Below the pieces are notes generated by a model. The model searched no databases. It had not been told where the DNA came from and saw only the letters and a program-made list of their open reading frames with translations. The position numbers were made by a program, and so were the translations under genes. A stretch of 64,000 nt of DNA from JADFJB01 sp964464595 (GTDB lineage: Bacteria > Zhuqueibacterota > JdFR-76 > DREG01), in NCBI GenBank assembly GCA_964464595.1, contig CAYXGW010000002.1, positions 1 to 64,000 of the forward strand. The letters run 5' to 3'. Below are positions 27,646 to 36,414 of this stretch, one piece after another. Position 1 is the first letter of the stretch. Every line of letters starts with the position of its first letter.

Positions 27646-29283
27646 CTATGCGTAAGAATACTCTTGATTTGAAATGATAGAAGTACTTTGTATCGCTATC
27701 GTTTTTAAAACATTCTGAACATCTTCGATAATATTTTCCTGAATTATGCTGTTACCCAGTTTATTATTTGCATTTTTAATATCTTCAAAGAGAATTTTTT
27801 CTTCTGATTTCAATCGGTCTAGCAATAAATCCACACTTTGATTAATCTCAATAAGTGATTTCATTTTTGTTCTCATTGACTTAATCTCATTCTCAATGTA
27901 AGAGTAATGAGAAATAGAACATGAGTTATTCTCAGAAATTAATTTCTTTCCAAAAGAGCTAACTTCATCCAACCTTTTAAAAACCTCATTCGTTAGATGA
28001 TGAGCATCCAATGAGAGTTTGTGAATTTCTTCGGCAAGTACACCAATTGCCCTACCTTTCTCTCCAGCGCTTGCTGCTTTTATCTGTGCATTCACACCAA
28101 TTAGTTCTAAACTCGAACCAATTTCATTAATTGAACCAATGTAAGAAGAAAGATTAGCTGCCTTTTTTGCTAACGTAGACAAGGTAGCAGATATTTCCTG
28201 CTCTACTTTGTCATTTTTAAAAGCAAATTCAGCAATCTCCTGTATTTCTTTTTCGACTTCCATCAAGAATGATGTTTCAGATTCGAAACTAGCATTCAAG
28301 GATTCTTGTACTTGATTGTCCTCTTTTAGAAAATCTTTTATCTCAAAAAATGTAATGGCGACTTGATCATTTGTATGTTGTCTATTATTCCAAATGTTTA
28401 TTAACTCATTTGACTGCAATTCACATTGACTAATGGCATGTTGGACTTCATTAGAAAATTTGACCGGATCGTCACCATAAAGCGGCAATTCATTAAATCG
28501 CTTCGACATCTCCTGCAAAGAAGAAACTAAAGTATTTGTTTTCTGAACACAGGGTTTATCTATCTCAACAAAGCTTAGAACTTTTGCTGTTGTTTCATGA
28601 ATTTTCTTTGTCAATTTTGAAATGTATTTTGCAAACCTAATTCTTGTATCTTGACTATTAATAACAGATTCCAGATCTTTTTGAGCAGTTTCAAGCATTC
28701 CATCTATACTAACATTTTGTTTACTAACGGAATCGTACAATCTCTCAAGAGATTTACCAATATGCTCTGTTATTTCTTCAGATTGGGACTGCATTTCCGG
28801 ATATTTCAATTTAATCTGATCTGCTAATTTTTCCACGTCTTCTGCAATCTTCACGAAGCCATTATTCTCAATATTCAATCTGGTGCCTTCTACTCTTGTG
28901 AATGTACCGAGCATTTTTAGCATTTTTACAATATTGCTGAATCCTTCCAATGAAGTGGAGAAATCAGAGAGGTATTCAGTAATTTTCACCAAAAGTTTTA
29001 AATTTTCCTCTGCTTTTTCCTGAGTAAGCATAAAATGAATACAGATAGAATTTAAAATGCTCCAAATACCATCTAACGCTGTTTGGACCCCTTCCCCGGA
29101 TATCCTTTCTGCAGTAATGGAAGATAGCGTCGATAACTCTTTTGATCGAAACTCAATATCTTGCAAATCTGATCTACCGGAAAGCAATTCCTCTATATAT
29201 TTAGAAACCATGTTCTTTAGACGATTTGCTAGTGTAGAACTTTCCTGGCTTGATTCCGCACAGAACTTGTTGATAGCTTCCAT
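27646..29283 (-). CDS. Soluble chemoreceptor-like coiled-coil protein
   Basis: 545 residues with no membrane segment. Residues ~395-445 match the signalling tip of methyl-accepting chemotaxis proteins (GVNAQIKAASAGEKGRAIGV, then LAEEIHKLS), surrounded by long heptad-rich helices. There is no HAMP or ligand domain, and the N terminus is helical. No cheA or cheW lies in the window. It could signal to a distant chemosensory array, or the tip may have been adopted for the neighbouring switch. Between the receiver-PAS gene and the receiver-HATPase gene on one strand. Stop is TAG. Confidence 0.75.
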   Translation of the reverse strand: MEAINKFCAESSQESSTLANRLKNMVSKYIEELLSGRSDLQDIEFRSKELSTLSSITAERISGEGVQTALDGIWSILNSICIHFMLTQEKAEENLKLLVKITEYLSDFSTSLEGFSNIVKMLKMLGTFTRVEGTRLNIENNGFVKIAEDVEKLADQIKLKYPEMQSQSEEITEHIGKSLERLYDSVSKQNVSIDGMLETAQKDLESVINSQDTRIRFAKYISKLTKKIHETTAKVLSFVEIDKPCVQKTNTLVSSLQEMSKRFNELPLYGDDPVKFSNEVQHAISQCELQSNELINIWNNRQHTNDQVAITFFEIKDFLKEDNQVQESLNASFESETSFLMEVEKEIQEIAEFAFKNDKVEQEISATLSTLAKKAANLSSYIGSINEIGSSLELIGVNAQIKAASAGEKGRAIGVLAEEIHKLSLDAHHLTNEVFKRLDEVSSFGKKLISENNSCSISHYSYIENEIKSMRTKMKSLIEINQSVDLLLDRLKSEEKILFEDIKNANNKLGNSIIQENIIEDVQNVLKTIAIQSTSIISNQEYSYA

Positions 29284-29331
29284 TTAATTATTTTTTTCGA
29301 ATCTGTTTTTGTTTAATTTTTTCCAAACTAT

Positions 29332-30267
29332 TTATGTATAAAAATATTTACGAATTGTTACTCTATTGCCTTGTTGATTAAATCTAACCTCATCCATAAG
29401 GTTTTTTATCATTTTCAAACCTAGTCCATGGATAGCCCCCACCTCCTCATCGCTAGTGTCAAATGAAGCCACTCCAGAACCCTCATCTTCAACCGAAAAC
29501 TGTACGAAAGATTGATCAATTGTCATTTGGATATTAATTTGCCGATCTGCATAAAATGCATCATTCAATCTTTCCTGCTTAGCTTTTTCAAACATTGTGC
29601 AATTATCTTTAACTAGAAATTCTTCTTTCCATTCGGATTTTAAAGCGAGGTTACCATGCTCCTGGGCATTTTGAACAGTTTCCTGAAATGCAAGCAGCAC
29701 ATTTTGAATTCCCAAATAATTCATTTTTGTATATTTCTGCAATAAATCTACTAATTTAATATTCATTGTATCTATATCTAAATTACCTGAACGAACAGTA
29801 AAATTTACATTTAGGTGATTTACTAAAGGTTCAAACCCAGCACTTACCTGCTTTTGATTCTCTAATTTGTTTATTTTAAATAGAAGTTCCTCCAACTTTG
29901 AATCGCTGAAAGGCGGTTCCAGAAAATGAATAGCATTGAAAATACTACCTTCTAAATTCGAATCATAATTTGAAACAGAATCAATCAAAATAATTTCCAG
30001 GTCTGGATTAATCGATCCAATTATTTTAAGGAATTCCAAACAATCCAAATTTTGTGTCTCAGCATCATATAAAACAAGATTCACATCTCGAGTTACTTCC
30101 AGATGATAAATCGCATCCTTACAACTTTTAATGTTCTCAATATGGCAGCCATTCTGCTTTAGAGTTTTATTAAGAAAAACACTTCTTTTTAATCCGTCTG
30201 CACTAATTACAAGGATGTTTTTTGATAGTTTTGTGGGTTCATTTAAAAATAATTCAAAGCATTTCAT
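29332..30267 (-). CDS. Degenerate receiver fused to RsbW-like HATPase
   Basis: 311 residues. Residues ~15-130 have a receiver fold with an Asp at position 68, but the usual acidic pair is reduced (SADG) and the conserved Lys before the last helix reads Glu (LEPPF), so it is probably not phosphorylated normally. Residues ~165-311 are a GHKL ATPase: N box ETVQNAQEHGN, G1 EDEGSGV, G2 HGLGLKMIK. The HATPase should kinase or bind a STAS partner, most likely the next gene (30357-30665). The fusion would put a partner-switching kinase under receiver-like control. Confidence 0.85.
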   Translation of the reverse strand: MKCFELFLNEPTKLSKNILVISADGLKRSVFLNKTLKQNGCHIENIKSCKDAIYHLEVTRDVNLVLYDAETQNLDCLEFLKIIGSINPDLEIILIDSVSNYDSNLEGSIFNAIHFLEPPFSDSKLEELLFKINKLENQKQVSAGFEPLVNHLNVNFTVRSGNLDIDTMNIKLVDLLQKYTKMNYLGIQNVLLAFQETVQNAQEHGNLALKSEWKEEFLVKDNCTMFEKAKQERLNDAFYADRQINIQMTIDQSFVQFSVEDEGSGVASFDTSDEEVGAIHGLGLKMIKNLMDEVRFNQQGNRVTIRKYFYT

Positions 30268-30356
30268 AATATTTTTCTTATTTGTAAGTGTTTATATACA
30301 AATAAGTTATTGCCTTAACTTTTTTCATTAATTACAAAATATAATTAATAAAGCTC

Positions 30357-30665
30357 TCAAACGTGTCGGATCTTAATTAGCTTGTCCAAATTTATTGAAC
30401 TGAACAAAGTATGTAAATTATTATGTATACCCGCCACAGCTAATTCACGGTTTTGTTTTTTGAGCTGATGTAGAAGAACCAAAATTTTACTGATACCGGA
30501 ACTAGTTATTGTAGGTACGTAAGTCAAGTCCACGACCACATTCTTCCCTGATTCATTCAGTGCATTATTAAATGCATTCTTAAGATTTTCTCCGTCAGAT
30601 TCATTTATTGGCCCGGATATTTTTACCTGCACCTCAGATTCTGATTTTGAAATAGATATATCCAT
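30357..30665 (-). CDS. STAS-domain anti-anti-sigma factor
   Basis: 102 residues, one STAS domain with the likely phospho-acceptor Ser56 in PTITSSGISK. Starts 8 bp after the receiver-PP2C gene stop, so it shares that transcript, and is followed by the receiver-HATPase gene: a second complete phosphatase-STAS-kinase set. It is clearly diverged from the STAS protein at 21420-21767, so the two sets may be insulated from each other. Confidence 0.92.
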   Translation of the reverse strand: MDISISKSESEVQVKISGPINESDGENLKNAFNNALNESGKNVVVDLTYVPTITSSGISKILVLLHQLKKQNRELAVAGIHNNLHTLFSSINLDKLIKIRHV

Positions 30666-30673
30666 AACTTCTC

Positions 30674-32002
30674 CTAGTTTTTCAACTCTAATAGCTGTTG
30701 ATGTTTATTTGCCTTAGATATTTCGTTCGATTTTATTTTACCGGTTATTTCTAATGCCAATAGAGACGCATCGTCATCTAAACTTGAATTTCCATGCCAA
30801 GTTGTAACTTCCTTCAGTAACTTGGGTAGAGAATTTTCAAAACTCGTTTTGCGGTTTTCGTTTAGGAACTTGACAAAACGAATAAGACCAAACTCCTCAC
30901 CATTGGATTCTTTAGCCTCTGTAATGCCGTCTGAGTACAAAAAAAGCCGATCCCCTGGTTCTAGACAAACTTTGTAATCATTGTAAGCAACCTCCTCCGT
31001 AAATCCTATGGGAAAATTAGACGACTTTAAAGTGGTTGGATTACTTGAATTCCGGATTAAAACAGGGTCCGGATGACCGGCTGAGGAAAATATAAATTCG
31101 TAAGTTTCAATGTTTAGAATTCCATAAATGAGAGTAAAAAATTGACCGGTTTCCATATCGACTGGAAATTGTTGGTTTAATTGATGCAATACTTTAGCAG
31201 GAGAATTAATTTGAAAGGTTGAGGACCCTTTGATTTTCTTTCTTAAAATAGATGATTGATTTTGAACAGGAGACAAAAGATGGCTTAGAGTAACAGATTT
31301 TAATGCAGAAGCTACGCCATGACCACTTACATCTAATACAAAAAAGCCGATGTGTTTATTATCGAGCCAATATAAATTTAGAATATCACCCGCTAGTTCT
31401 GTACAGGGTTTAAATTGCCAATCAAATTTAATCCCTTCGACTTCAGGAAGGGCTTTTGGCAAAAGCGCTTCTTGTATCTTGGCAGCAGCTTCAAGATCTT
31501 TTTTCATCCGATTATTGGCTTCGGTAATAATATGAATGTTTTTTTCTTCCAGCTCTTTGTTCTTGTATGCAAGTGTACGCTCCAGGTTTGTGATTCGCTC
31601 TCCGGCACGCACTCTTGCAAGTAACTCACTATGATTAAATGGTTTTGTTAAATAATCATCTACTCCCAGGTCAATAGCCTGAACAACATCCTTTTTCTCT
31701 CCTTTTGCAGTGATCATGATAATGTAAACATAGTGATTCAATTTAGATGAACGAATTCGCCGAGTTAGCTCTAAGCCATTTAATTTCGGCATCATCCAAT
31801 CAACAACCATTAATTGAGGAGGATCAGGTTTTTGCATCTCTTGCCAAGCTTCTAATCCATTTCGCGCTAAAACAATATTATACCCTTTATTTTCAAAAAT
31901 AATTTTCAACACTTGCAAAATCGTTGGTTCATCGTCAGCAATTAATATTTTAAGTTTACTACTAAAATCTTTATATTCTGCATTAGAATTTGAATCCGTC
32001 AT
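30674..32002 (-). CDS. Response regulator with SpoIIE PP2C output
   Basis: 442 residues. Receiver ~18-135 with acceptor Asp68 (VVDWMMPK), acidic pocket ADDE and Lys in TKPF; coiled helix ~145-175; PP2C ~180-420 with LAGDILN, LDVSGHGVASA and LYSDGITEA. This is the RssB/RsbU-type layout in which receiver phosphorylation sets phosphatase activity. First gene of the minus-strand signalling run, with a 297-bp divergent gap to the FMN reductase. The cognate histidine kinase is not adjacent. Confidence 0.93.
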   Translation of the reverse strand: MTDSNSNAEYKDFSSKLKILIADDEPTILQVLKIIFENKGYNIVLARNGLEAWQEMQKPDPPQLMVVDWMMPKLNGLELTRRIRSSKLNHYVYIIMITAKGEKKDVVQAIDLGVDDYLTKPFNHSELLARVRAGERITNLERTLAYKNKELEEKNIHIITEANNRMKKDLEAAAKIQEALLPKALPEVEGIKFDWQFKPCTELAGDILNLYWLDNKHIGFFVLDVSGHGVASALKSVTLSHLLSPVQNQSSILRKKIKGSSTFQINSPAKVLHQLNQQFPVDMETGQFFTLIYGILNIETYEFIFSSAGHPDPVLIRNSSNPTTLKSSNFPIGFTEEVAYNDYKVCLEPGDRLFLYSDGITEAKESNGEEFGLIRFVKFLNENRKTSFENSLPKLLKEVTTWHGNSSLDDDASLLALEITGKIKSNEISKANKHQQLLELKN

Positions 32003-32299
32003 AAACCCCTTTTCCTTAGAAAATCAATAAATTAAAATTGCTCATATTATAAATCGACTACTATTTTTAGAATCTTTAGCGGATGTTAATTCCCTTTTAT
32101 CTAAAGAATAGAGTCTAAACGAATATTAATAATAATTTCATTTTGGGTAAAATGGCGGTTTTTCCCCTCAGATTTTTTACAATGGAATTAGATAACATAA
32201 GTCTAAACAACTGAAATATTTGATTTTTAAATTCTCAAGTGTCATAATCATAATCTGAATTGTTTTTGTATTATTTTTAGATAATAAATTGGAGTCCAA
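32003..32299. other. Divergent intergenic region
   Basis: 297 bp between a minus-strand signalling operon and the plus-strand FMN reductase. Promoters for both must lie here. It is AT-rich and I cannot pick a -10/-35 pair with confidence; no terminator or RNA is seen. Confidence 0.4.
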
Positions 32300-32884
32300 A
32301 TGATAAAAATTGCCACAATCTTAGGAACCGTAAGACCTGGTAATTACACAGGTAAAGCATTGGCATTGGTGCAAGATGAGATTAAAAAAAACAAAGACAT
32401 TGAGTTAAATATAATAGATCCTGCTAAACTCAATTTGGCATTGCCGGGACAATCAAATGATTCATCTGATAGTAATCGAATCAAGGAAGTAATTTTGAAT
32501 TCAACAGGTATTGTGATTTCAACACCGGAATATCACGGCAGTTTCAGCGCCGCCGTTAAACTAATTATTGAGAATTTAGGATTTCCGTCATCTTTAGCAA
32601 CTAAACCGGTGGCTTTATTGGGTGTAGCCGCTGGACAAATAGGCGCCATAAAGTCCCTGGAACAATTGAGAAGCGTTTGTTCACATGTGGGAGCTATTGT
32701 GTTGCCTGGACCGGTTTCAATTGCTAATGTGAGATCAGTTTTTGATAAAGATGGCAATTGTCTTGACGATAAACTAGAAAAGCGTATTCGTGGTGTTGCA
32801 AACAATTTAATTGATTTTATTCACAATAATATTTGTCCAAGGTATGCTCTTGAACAATTTGTAAGGGAAAAAGTAGTTACTTAA
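32300..32884 (+). CDS. NADPH-dependent FMN reductase family flavoprotein
   Basis: 194 residues, typical of the family. The N-terminal GTVRPGNYTGK binds the FMN phosphate, STPEYHGSFSAAVK (~73-86) is the signature loop, and VAAGQIGAI follows. It probably reduces FMN or quinones with NAD(P)H. The start follows TTGGAGTC. Monocistronic, flanked by the minus-strand HAD gene (convergent, 23 bp). The specific substrate is unclear; close relatives include azoreductase- and chromate-reductase-like enzymes. Confidence 0.9.
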   Translation: MIKIATILGTVRPGNYTGKALALVQDEIKKNKDIELNIIDPAKLNLALPGQSNDSSDSNRIKEVILNSTGIVISTPEYHGSFSAAVKLIIENLGFPSSLATKPVALLGVAAGQIGAIKSLEQLRSVCSHVGAIVLPGPVSIANVRSVFDKDGNCLDDKLEKRIRGVANNLIDFIHNNICPRYALEQFVREKVVT

Positions 32885-32907
32885 TAATCCATTGTTAATA
32901 GATTGAA

Positions 32908-33633
32908 CTATCTGGAAGGTTTTAGTTCTCTGCAAAGTGATAATAAATCGGTGATGCGTTCACAATCCACATCAGGCCAATCATCAAAAGGATCCAGCAA
33001 AATAGCGGATAAACCAGCCGACCATGCTCCTACGATATCAACACTATAGATATCGCCGACAAATAAAGTATGCTCAGGAACTGTCCTGGAAACTCGAAGG
33101 GCATACTCAAATATTTTGGGATCAGGTTTTGCAACACCAACTGTGTGTGAATCAATAACACCGTCAAAATAATTAATAAGATTCTGATCGGTTAATTGCG
33201 CTTCCACTGTCCCATCTCCATTGCTAACCGCTATTATTTTTAGATTCATCTCTTTTAATTTTTGTAAAGCTTCACGGACTCCCGGCAAAACGTAGGACCA
33301 AAGACGGAGCGCATTTCCATCCGGGTATAGAATTGGAACCAGTTTTTCTGAAATTTGGAGTATTTTAGCGTGGACCATTTTCTCCGGCAATTTGCTGAAA
33401 ATCATTTCCAGGTATAAGGCATGAGCCTCTAAACTTTTCCTGCCTTTAAACTCATGAATTCGTTTAGAAATCACTGGGCGGGCTGAGGCTTCCGCCCTTT
33501 GTAGCTGTCCTGTATCACATTGGATTCCCAGCTTTTTTAGTTCTGAACATACCCAAACAAAATCAATAGAGATGAGGGTATTTCCTACATCCAGAAAGAG
33601 AGTATTAATATTCTCATAGATTATTTTGGACAT
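32908..33633 (-). CDS. HAD-superfamily phosphohydrolase
   Basis: 241 residues. Motif I is FLDVGNTL (nucleophile Asp; the second Asp of DxDxT is Asn, known in some subfamilies), motif II is VSNGDG, motif III is near KPDPKIF and motif IV is VGDIYSVD. A helical cap lies between residues ~25 and 100. It hydrolyses a small phosphorylated metabolite; the substrate cannot be named. Starts 9 bp after the GNAT stop, so the two form an operon. Confidence 0.9.
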   Translation of the reverse strand: MSKIIYENINTLFLDVGNTLISIDFVWVCSELKKLGIQCDTGQLQRAEASARPVISKRIHEFKGRKSLEAHALYLEMIFSKLPEKMVHAKILQISEKLVPILYPDGNALRLWSYVLPGVREALQKLKEMNLKIIAVSNGDGTVEAQLTDQNLINYFDGVIDSHTVGVAKPDPKIFEYALRVSRTVPEHTLFVGDIYSVDIVGAWSAGLSAILLDPFDDWPDVDCERITDLLSLCRELKPSR

Positions 33634-33642
33634 AATTCTTTT

Positions 33643-34083
33643 CTATGTATTTGATTCGCTATTAATATTTTGAATAACAAAATGATGTGATGCGATGATC
33701 ATTTTCTTTCTTAAATAAAAACGATGCGCGGCAAAGCGTTGAACTCCTGAATCCAGGTGAAACTGATGACAAGAATTCTCTTTAGCATGATTAACCAGCC
33801 AATCAAATAATTGATCTCCATACCCTTTTGATCGATTTTTAGCATTAGTAACCAAATCATCTACGTAAAAAAACTTTCCCCAGGCTAAACATTCCGAAAC
33901 GCGGAAACCGGCAACTGCTTTTATTTCATTTTCCTCTTCCAAATAAACAAGACGATATCCTAAAGAAATTTGTCTGTTAACTTGTTTTAAGTAATCAAAT
34001 TCGGAAAGGTGTGTCCGCAATTGCCCCATTGTGGGGTAACATTCTAATATTTGTTGTTCAGATTCTGCGAATTCGATAGGCAT
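33643..34083 (-). CDS. GNAT-family N-acetyltransferase
   Basis: 146 residues with an N-terminal beta-strand core (YRLVYLEEENEIKAVAGFR), the acetyl-CoA-binding loop NRSKGYGDQL (R/Q-x-x-G-x-G/A form), and HQFHLDSG. It probably transfers acetyl from acetyl-CoA to an amine. The start follows GGAGGATTA. It is the first gene after the structured RNA at 34206-34394, so it may be controlled by it. Substrate unknown. Confidence 0.88.
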   Translation of the reverse strand: MPIEFAESEQQILECYPTMGQLRTHLSEFDYLKQVNRQISLGYRLVYLEEENEIKAVAGFRVSECLAWGKFFYVDDLVTNAKNRSKGYGDQLFDWLVNHAKENSCHQFHLDSGVQRFAAHRFYLRKKMIIASHHFVIQNINSESNT

Positions 34084-34205
34084 TAATCCTCCGAATAAGG
34101 GATAATATCAAACCAAAAAATAAAATATTTATGATTAGAAACTTCATCTAACACTTTACTCGAAATCGATGATATAAAAAATCAAGGCTAACATTTAACA
34201 AGTAC

Positions 34206-34394
34206 ATAAAAAACCCCGCCTGAATAACAGGCGAGGTTAATTCTTATTGGAGCTTCCGAAGCCCGATGCTAACAAGCTTCCTTGGAGGCTCCTATTTTAC
34301 AGTGACTACAAATAGGACCACCTCCTTTCTTCAGGGCATTCATCATCGCTCAGAATTACTTCCCTGGTTAAGTATCCGAGCAGCTTTAATTAAT
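34206..34394 (-). ncRNA. Structured RNA of ~190 nt, sRNA or attenuator leader
   Basis: A stretch bounded by a good promoter and a strong terminator, folding into several hairpins. On the minus strand: hairpin 1, GCTCGGA...TCTGAGC extended by ACTT/AAGT around loop AACCAGGG; that loop's CAGGG can pair with CCCTG about 26 nt downstream, a possible pseudoknot; hairpin 2, GGAGG/CCTCC outside TCCTATTT/AAATAGGA; a small GCTT/AAGC hairpin; then the terminator. It could be a free small RNA or a leader that attenuates the GNAT-HAD operon 120 nt downstream. It matches no family I recognise. A 25-codon frame (34269-34346) lies inside it. Confidence 0.6.
34207..34238 (-). terminator. Strong rho-independent terminator
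   Basis: On the minus strand AACCTCGCCTG (34238-34228) pairs with CAGGCGGGGTT (34222-34212), 11 bp with one G-U, around loop TTATT, followed by six T's. It ends the structured RNA. Confidence 0.92.
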
Positions 34395-34400
34395 AAATGT

Positions 34401-34429
34401 AATGTAAATAATAAAGGTTGAAAAATCAA
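34401..34429 (-). promoter_or_regulatory. Sigma-70-type promoter of structured RNA
   Basis: -35 TTGATT (34429-34424), 17-nt spacer, -10 TACATT (34406-34401). Transcription would start near 34394, just before the first hairpin. No such clean promoter is seen elsewhere in the interval between the GGT and GNAT genes. Confidence 0.55.
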
Positions 34430-34528
34430 TAAATAAATCTGTTAGGTTGATTGTGATATTTTCCTTGACTTAATAATAATTCTTAGATAATTAAGGCATT
34501 GAAGTTTGCGCAATTATTTAAATGAAAT

Positions 34529-36208
34529 CTAATAACCTTCCGCAATACCCTTACCTCTTGGATCGGCACCTCCGGTAAATCGAATCGGTTTGCCATTTTC
34601 ATATTCAATAGCAAGTCCATGAGCATTTCCCAATCCTTTTACAACTTGGACATTATGTCCTAATTTAATAAGTTGATCCCGGATTGATTCTGCAATTCCT
34701 GTCTCTACTGCAATCCTATCAGGCTCAATAAAGCTTATGCGAGAAGCTGCGATTGCTTGCTGGATATTCATACCAAATTCAATCATGTTTAGCACCATTT
34801 GAGGAACAGTCTGGCCAATTGTATGTCCACCAGGGGTACCAATAGCAACCCGTGGTTTACCGTTTTTAAAGATTAGTGTGGGACAATCACCGGAGAGTTT
34901 ATGACGTCCGGCATGAGCGTCCATAGGATTGCCTTTCGGTTCGAATGTGCAGTAAGCTAAAGAATTATTCAACCAGATACCTGTGCCTTTTGGCATGATT
35001 TTACTGCCAAACGAATTACCTAAAGTTTGAGTTGCACTTACGATATTTCCCCATTTATCTGCAACAACAAAATGTGTTGTATTGATACCATCATTTGCAA
35101 AATTGCTAGGAGGAACGAATTGTTTCGCTTCATCAGGCGAAATAGCCAAAATCTGCCGGCTCCAATATTCATTCGATAAAAGTGTTTCAAGGGGTGGAGG
35201 ATTCTTTTCAGGATCTCCGGCATACCGAAGCCGACACCAAAAAGCGTGTTTCGTTACTTCAGCAAACCTGTGAAGATATTCGGAGCTATTGTGACCGACT
35301 GCCTGGTTATCATACAAACTCATCATTCCCAATCGAATTAGTGACGGAAAAGCCGTTGAAGGCGGAGAGGCGGTTATCACCTGATATTCATGATAATCAA
35401 TCCGGATAGGATCATACCATTCAGCCTCATTGATCTTCATATCTTCGATTGAAAGAAATCCTCCGGCTTTTTGCATGGCTGCATCAATAGCTTGTCCAAT
35501 CTCTCCACCATGAACAACTTTTGCTCCCTGTTTTGCAATTTTCCGAAAAGAATCAGCGAGGTCTTTTTGGATAAGCAACTCTCCAGTACTTAATGGTACA
35601 TTGTCTTTACCATAAAATTCTTTTGCATGATCAGGAAAATTTGGATACGCGCTTTTGATTAGCCGGGCTGTCCTGTCATTTAGAATCACCCCATTTTCGG
35701 CAGTCTTTATTGCTGTTTCGAATAGTTCTTCCCAGCCTATGGACCCAAAACGTTTCCACATAGACTCCCAGGCAATTACATTTCCTGGAGTGGAGACTGC
35801 CTTTGCCCCCCGTCTATTTTTCTTATAATTCGGTGTTGGAGCACGATAAACATCTGAGTCCACGTTTTTTGGAATTCGTCAGCTGCAATTTAAAAACAGA
35901 GCTTGTTCTTTTTCGGCATCATAAACAAGTACAGTCCCATAGCCGCCAATTCCTGACATCATGGGTTCTACAACATTGAGCATTGCTGCGATAGAAACAG
36001 CCGCATCGAAAGCATTTCCACCGGATTTTAAAATATCTAGACCAGCTTTTGTCGCCAATGGATGAGCCGAACTAACCATACCAAGGGTTCCAATGGCCGG
36101 TACCGTATTAGAATTTTGAGTTGAATATACTGTACTACTTCGATCACAAGAAGTGCTAAGAAACAATATTTGAAGAAATAGAAAAAGAACTATTCGTCTC
36201 ATGAGCAT
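34529..36208 (-). pseudogene. Gamma-glutamyltranspeptidase, interrupted by one in-frame TGA
   Basis: Read as one frame, this is a normal-length GGT. Residues 1-21 are a lipoprotein signal (Cys21 in LSTSC), followed by the large-subunit start (GMVSSAHPLATKAG, GGNAFDA, GIGGYG). The small subunit begins at the catalytic Thr in NTTHFVV, with later motifs LNNSLAYC and GTPGGHTIG. The frame is cut by TGA at 35879-35881, giving an upstream piece of 109 codons (to ...LFLNCS) and a downstream piece whose first Met is at 35863. Relatives have glycine here, one base from GGA. Flanking frame is conserved on both sides, so this is a point nonsense change or a sequence error rather than a frameshift. If real, the enzyme that cleaves glutathione-type gamma-glutamyl bonds is lost. 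Confidence 0.8.
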
Positions 36209-36221
36209 TTCCTTTCCGAAG

Positions 36222-36389
36222 TCAAATTCTCAAATCTGTAATTTGCATCTTAAGCCTGTATAATAATAATTCCTTCATATCCGGAACTGATGACCATAAA
36301 ATCAAACCATCGACAGGTTGATCTTTTACCGTAAGTATTGCCGTCGCATCGTCAACCCCAATCTTTACACGTAAAACATAGCCTATCAT
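36222..36389 (-). pseudogene. Alpha/beta-hydrolase C-terminal fragment
   Basis: A 55-codon frame beginning MIGYVLRVK and then reading ATAILTVKDQPVDGLILW and VPDMKELLLY, which is how alpha/beta-hydrolases continue after the GxSxG nucleophile elbow. It supplies what is missing from the gene fragment at 39743-40066, which ends at that elbow. Here the elbow itself reads LRVKIGVDD, so the catalytic serine is lost. The frame then ends early in ITDLRI, 14 bp before the GGT start, so the rest of the hydrolase is absent. Non-functional remnant. Confidence 0.6.
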
Positions 36390-36414
36390 TAAATTGGGTG
36401 ACTAGGACTCGAAC
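36341..36414 (-). repeat. Copy L of dispersed cassette-border repeat
   Basis: Aligns over about 75 bp with the middle copy (38480-38549). Shared landmarks on the minus strand are GTTCGAGTC, then TCACC, then TTTTACGTGTAAAGATTGGG and the GACGATGCGACG tail. GTTCGAGTC followed by TCACC resembles the T-arm and 3' end of a tRNA, but no tRNA can be folded around it. Confidence 0.65.

Noticed and set aside
34262..34371. A third attC site at ACTTAAC...GTTAGCA
   Set aside because: The R-like boxes are there, but no complementary L''/L' arms sit at the right distance.
34206..34394. 6S, SRP or T-box RNA
   Set aside because: No closing 5'/3' stem as in 6S, no SRP apical GGAAGGAAGCAG motif, and no full T-box sequence or specifier loop.
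35879..35881. Selenocysteine or glycine recoding of TGA in GGT
   Set aside because: TGA ends efp and moaE normally, the position is not catalytic, and no SECIS-like hairpin was seen right after it.
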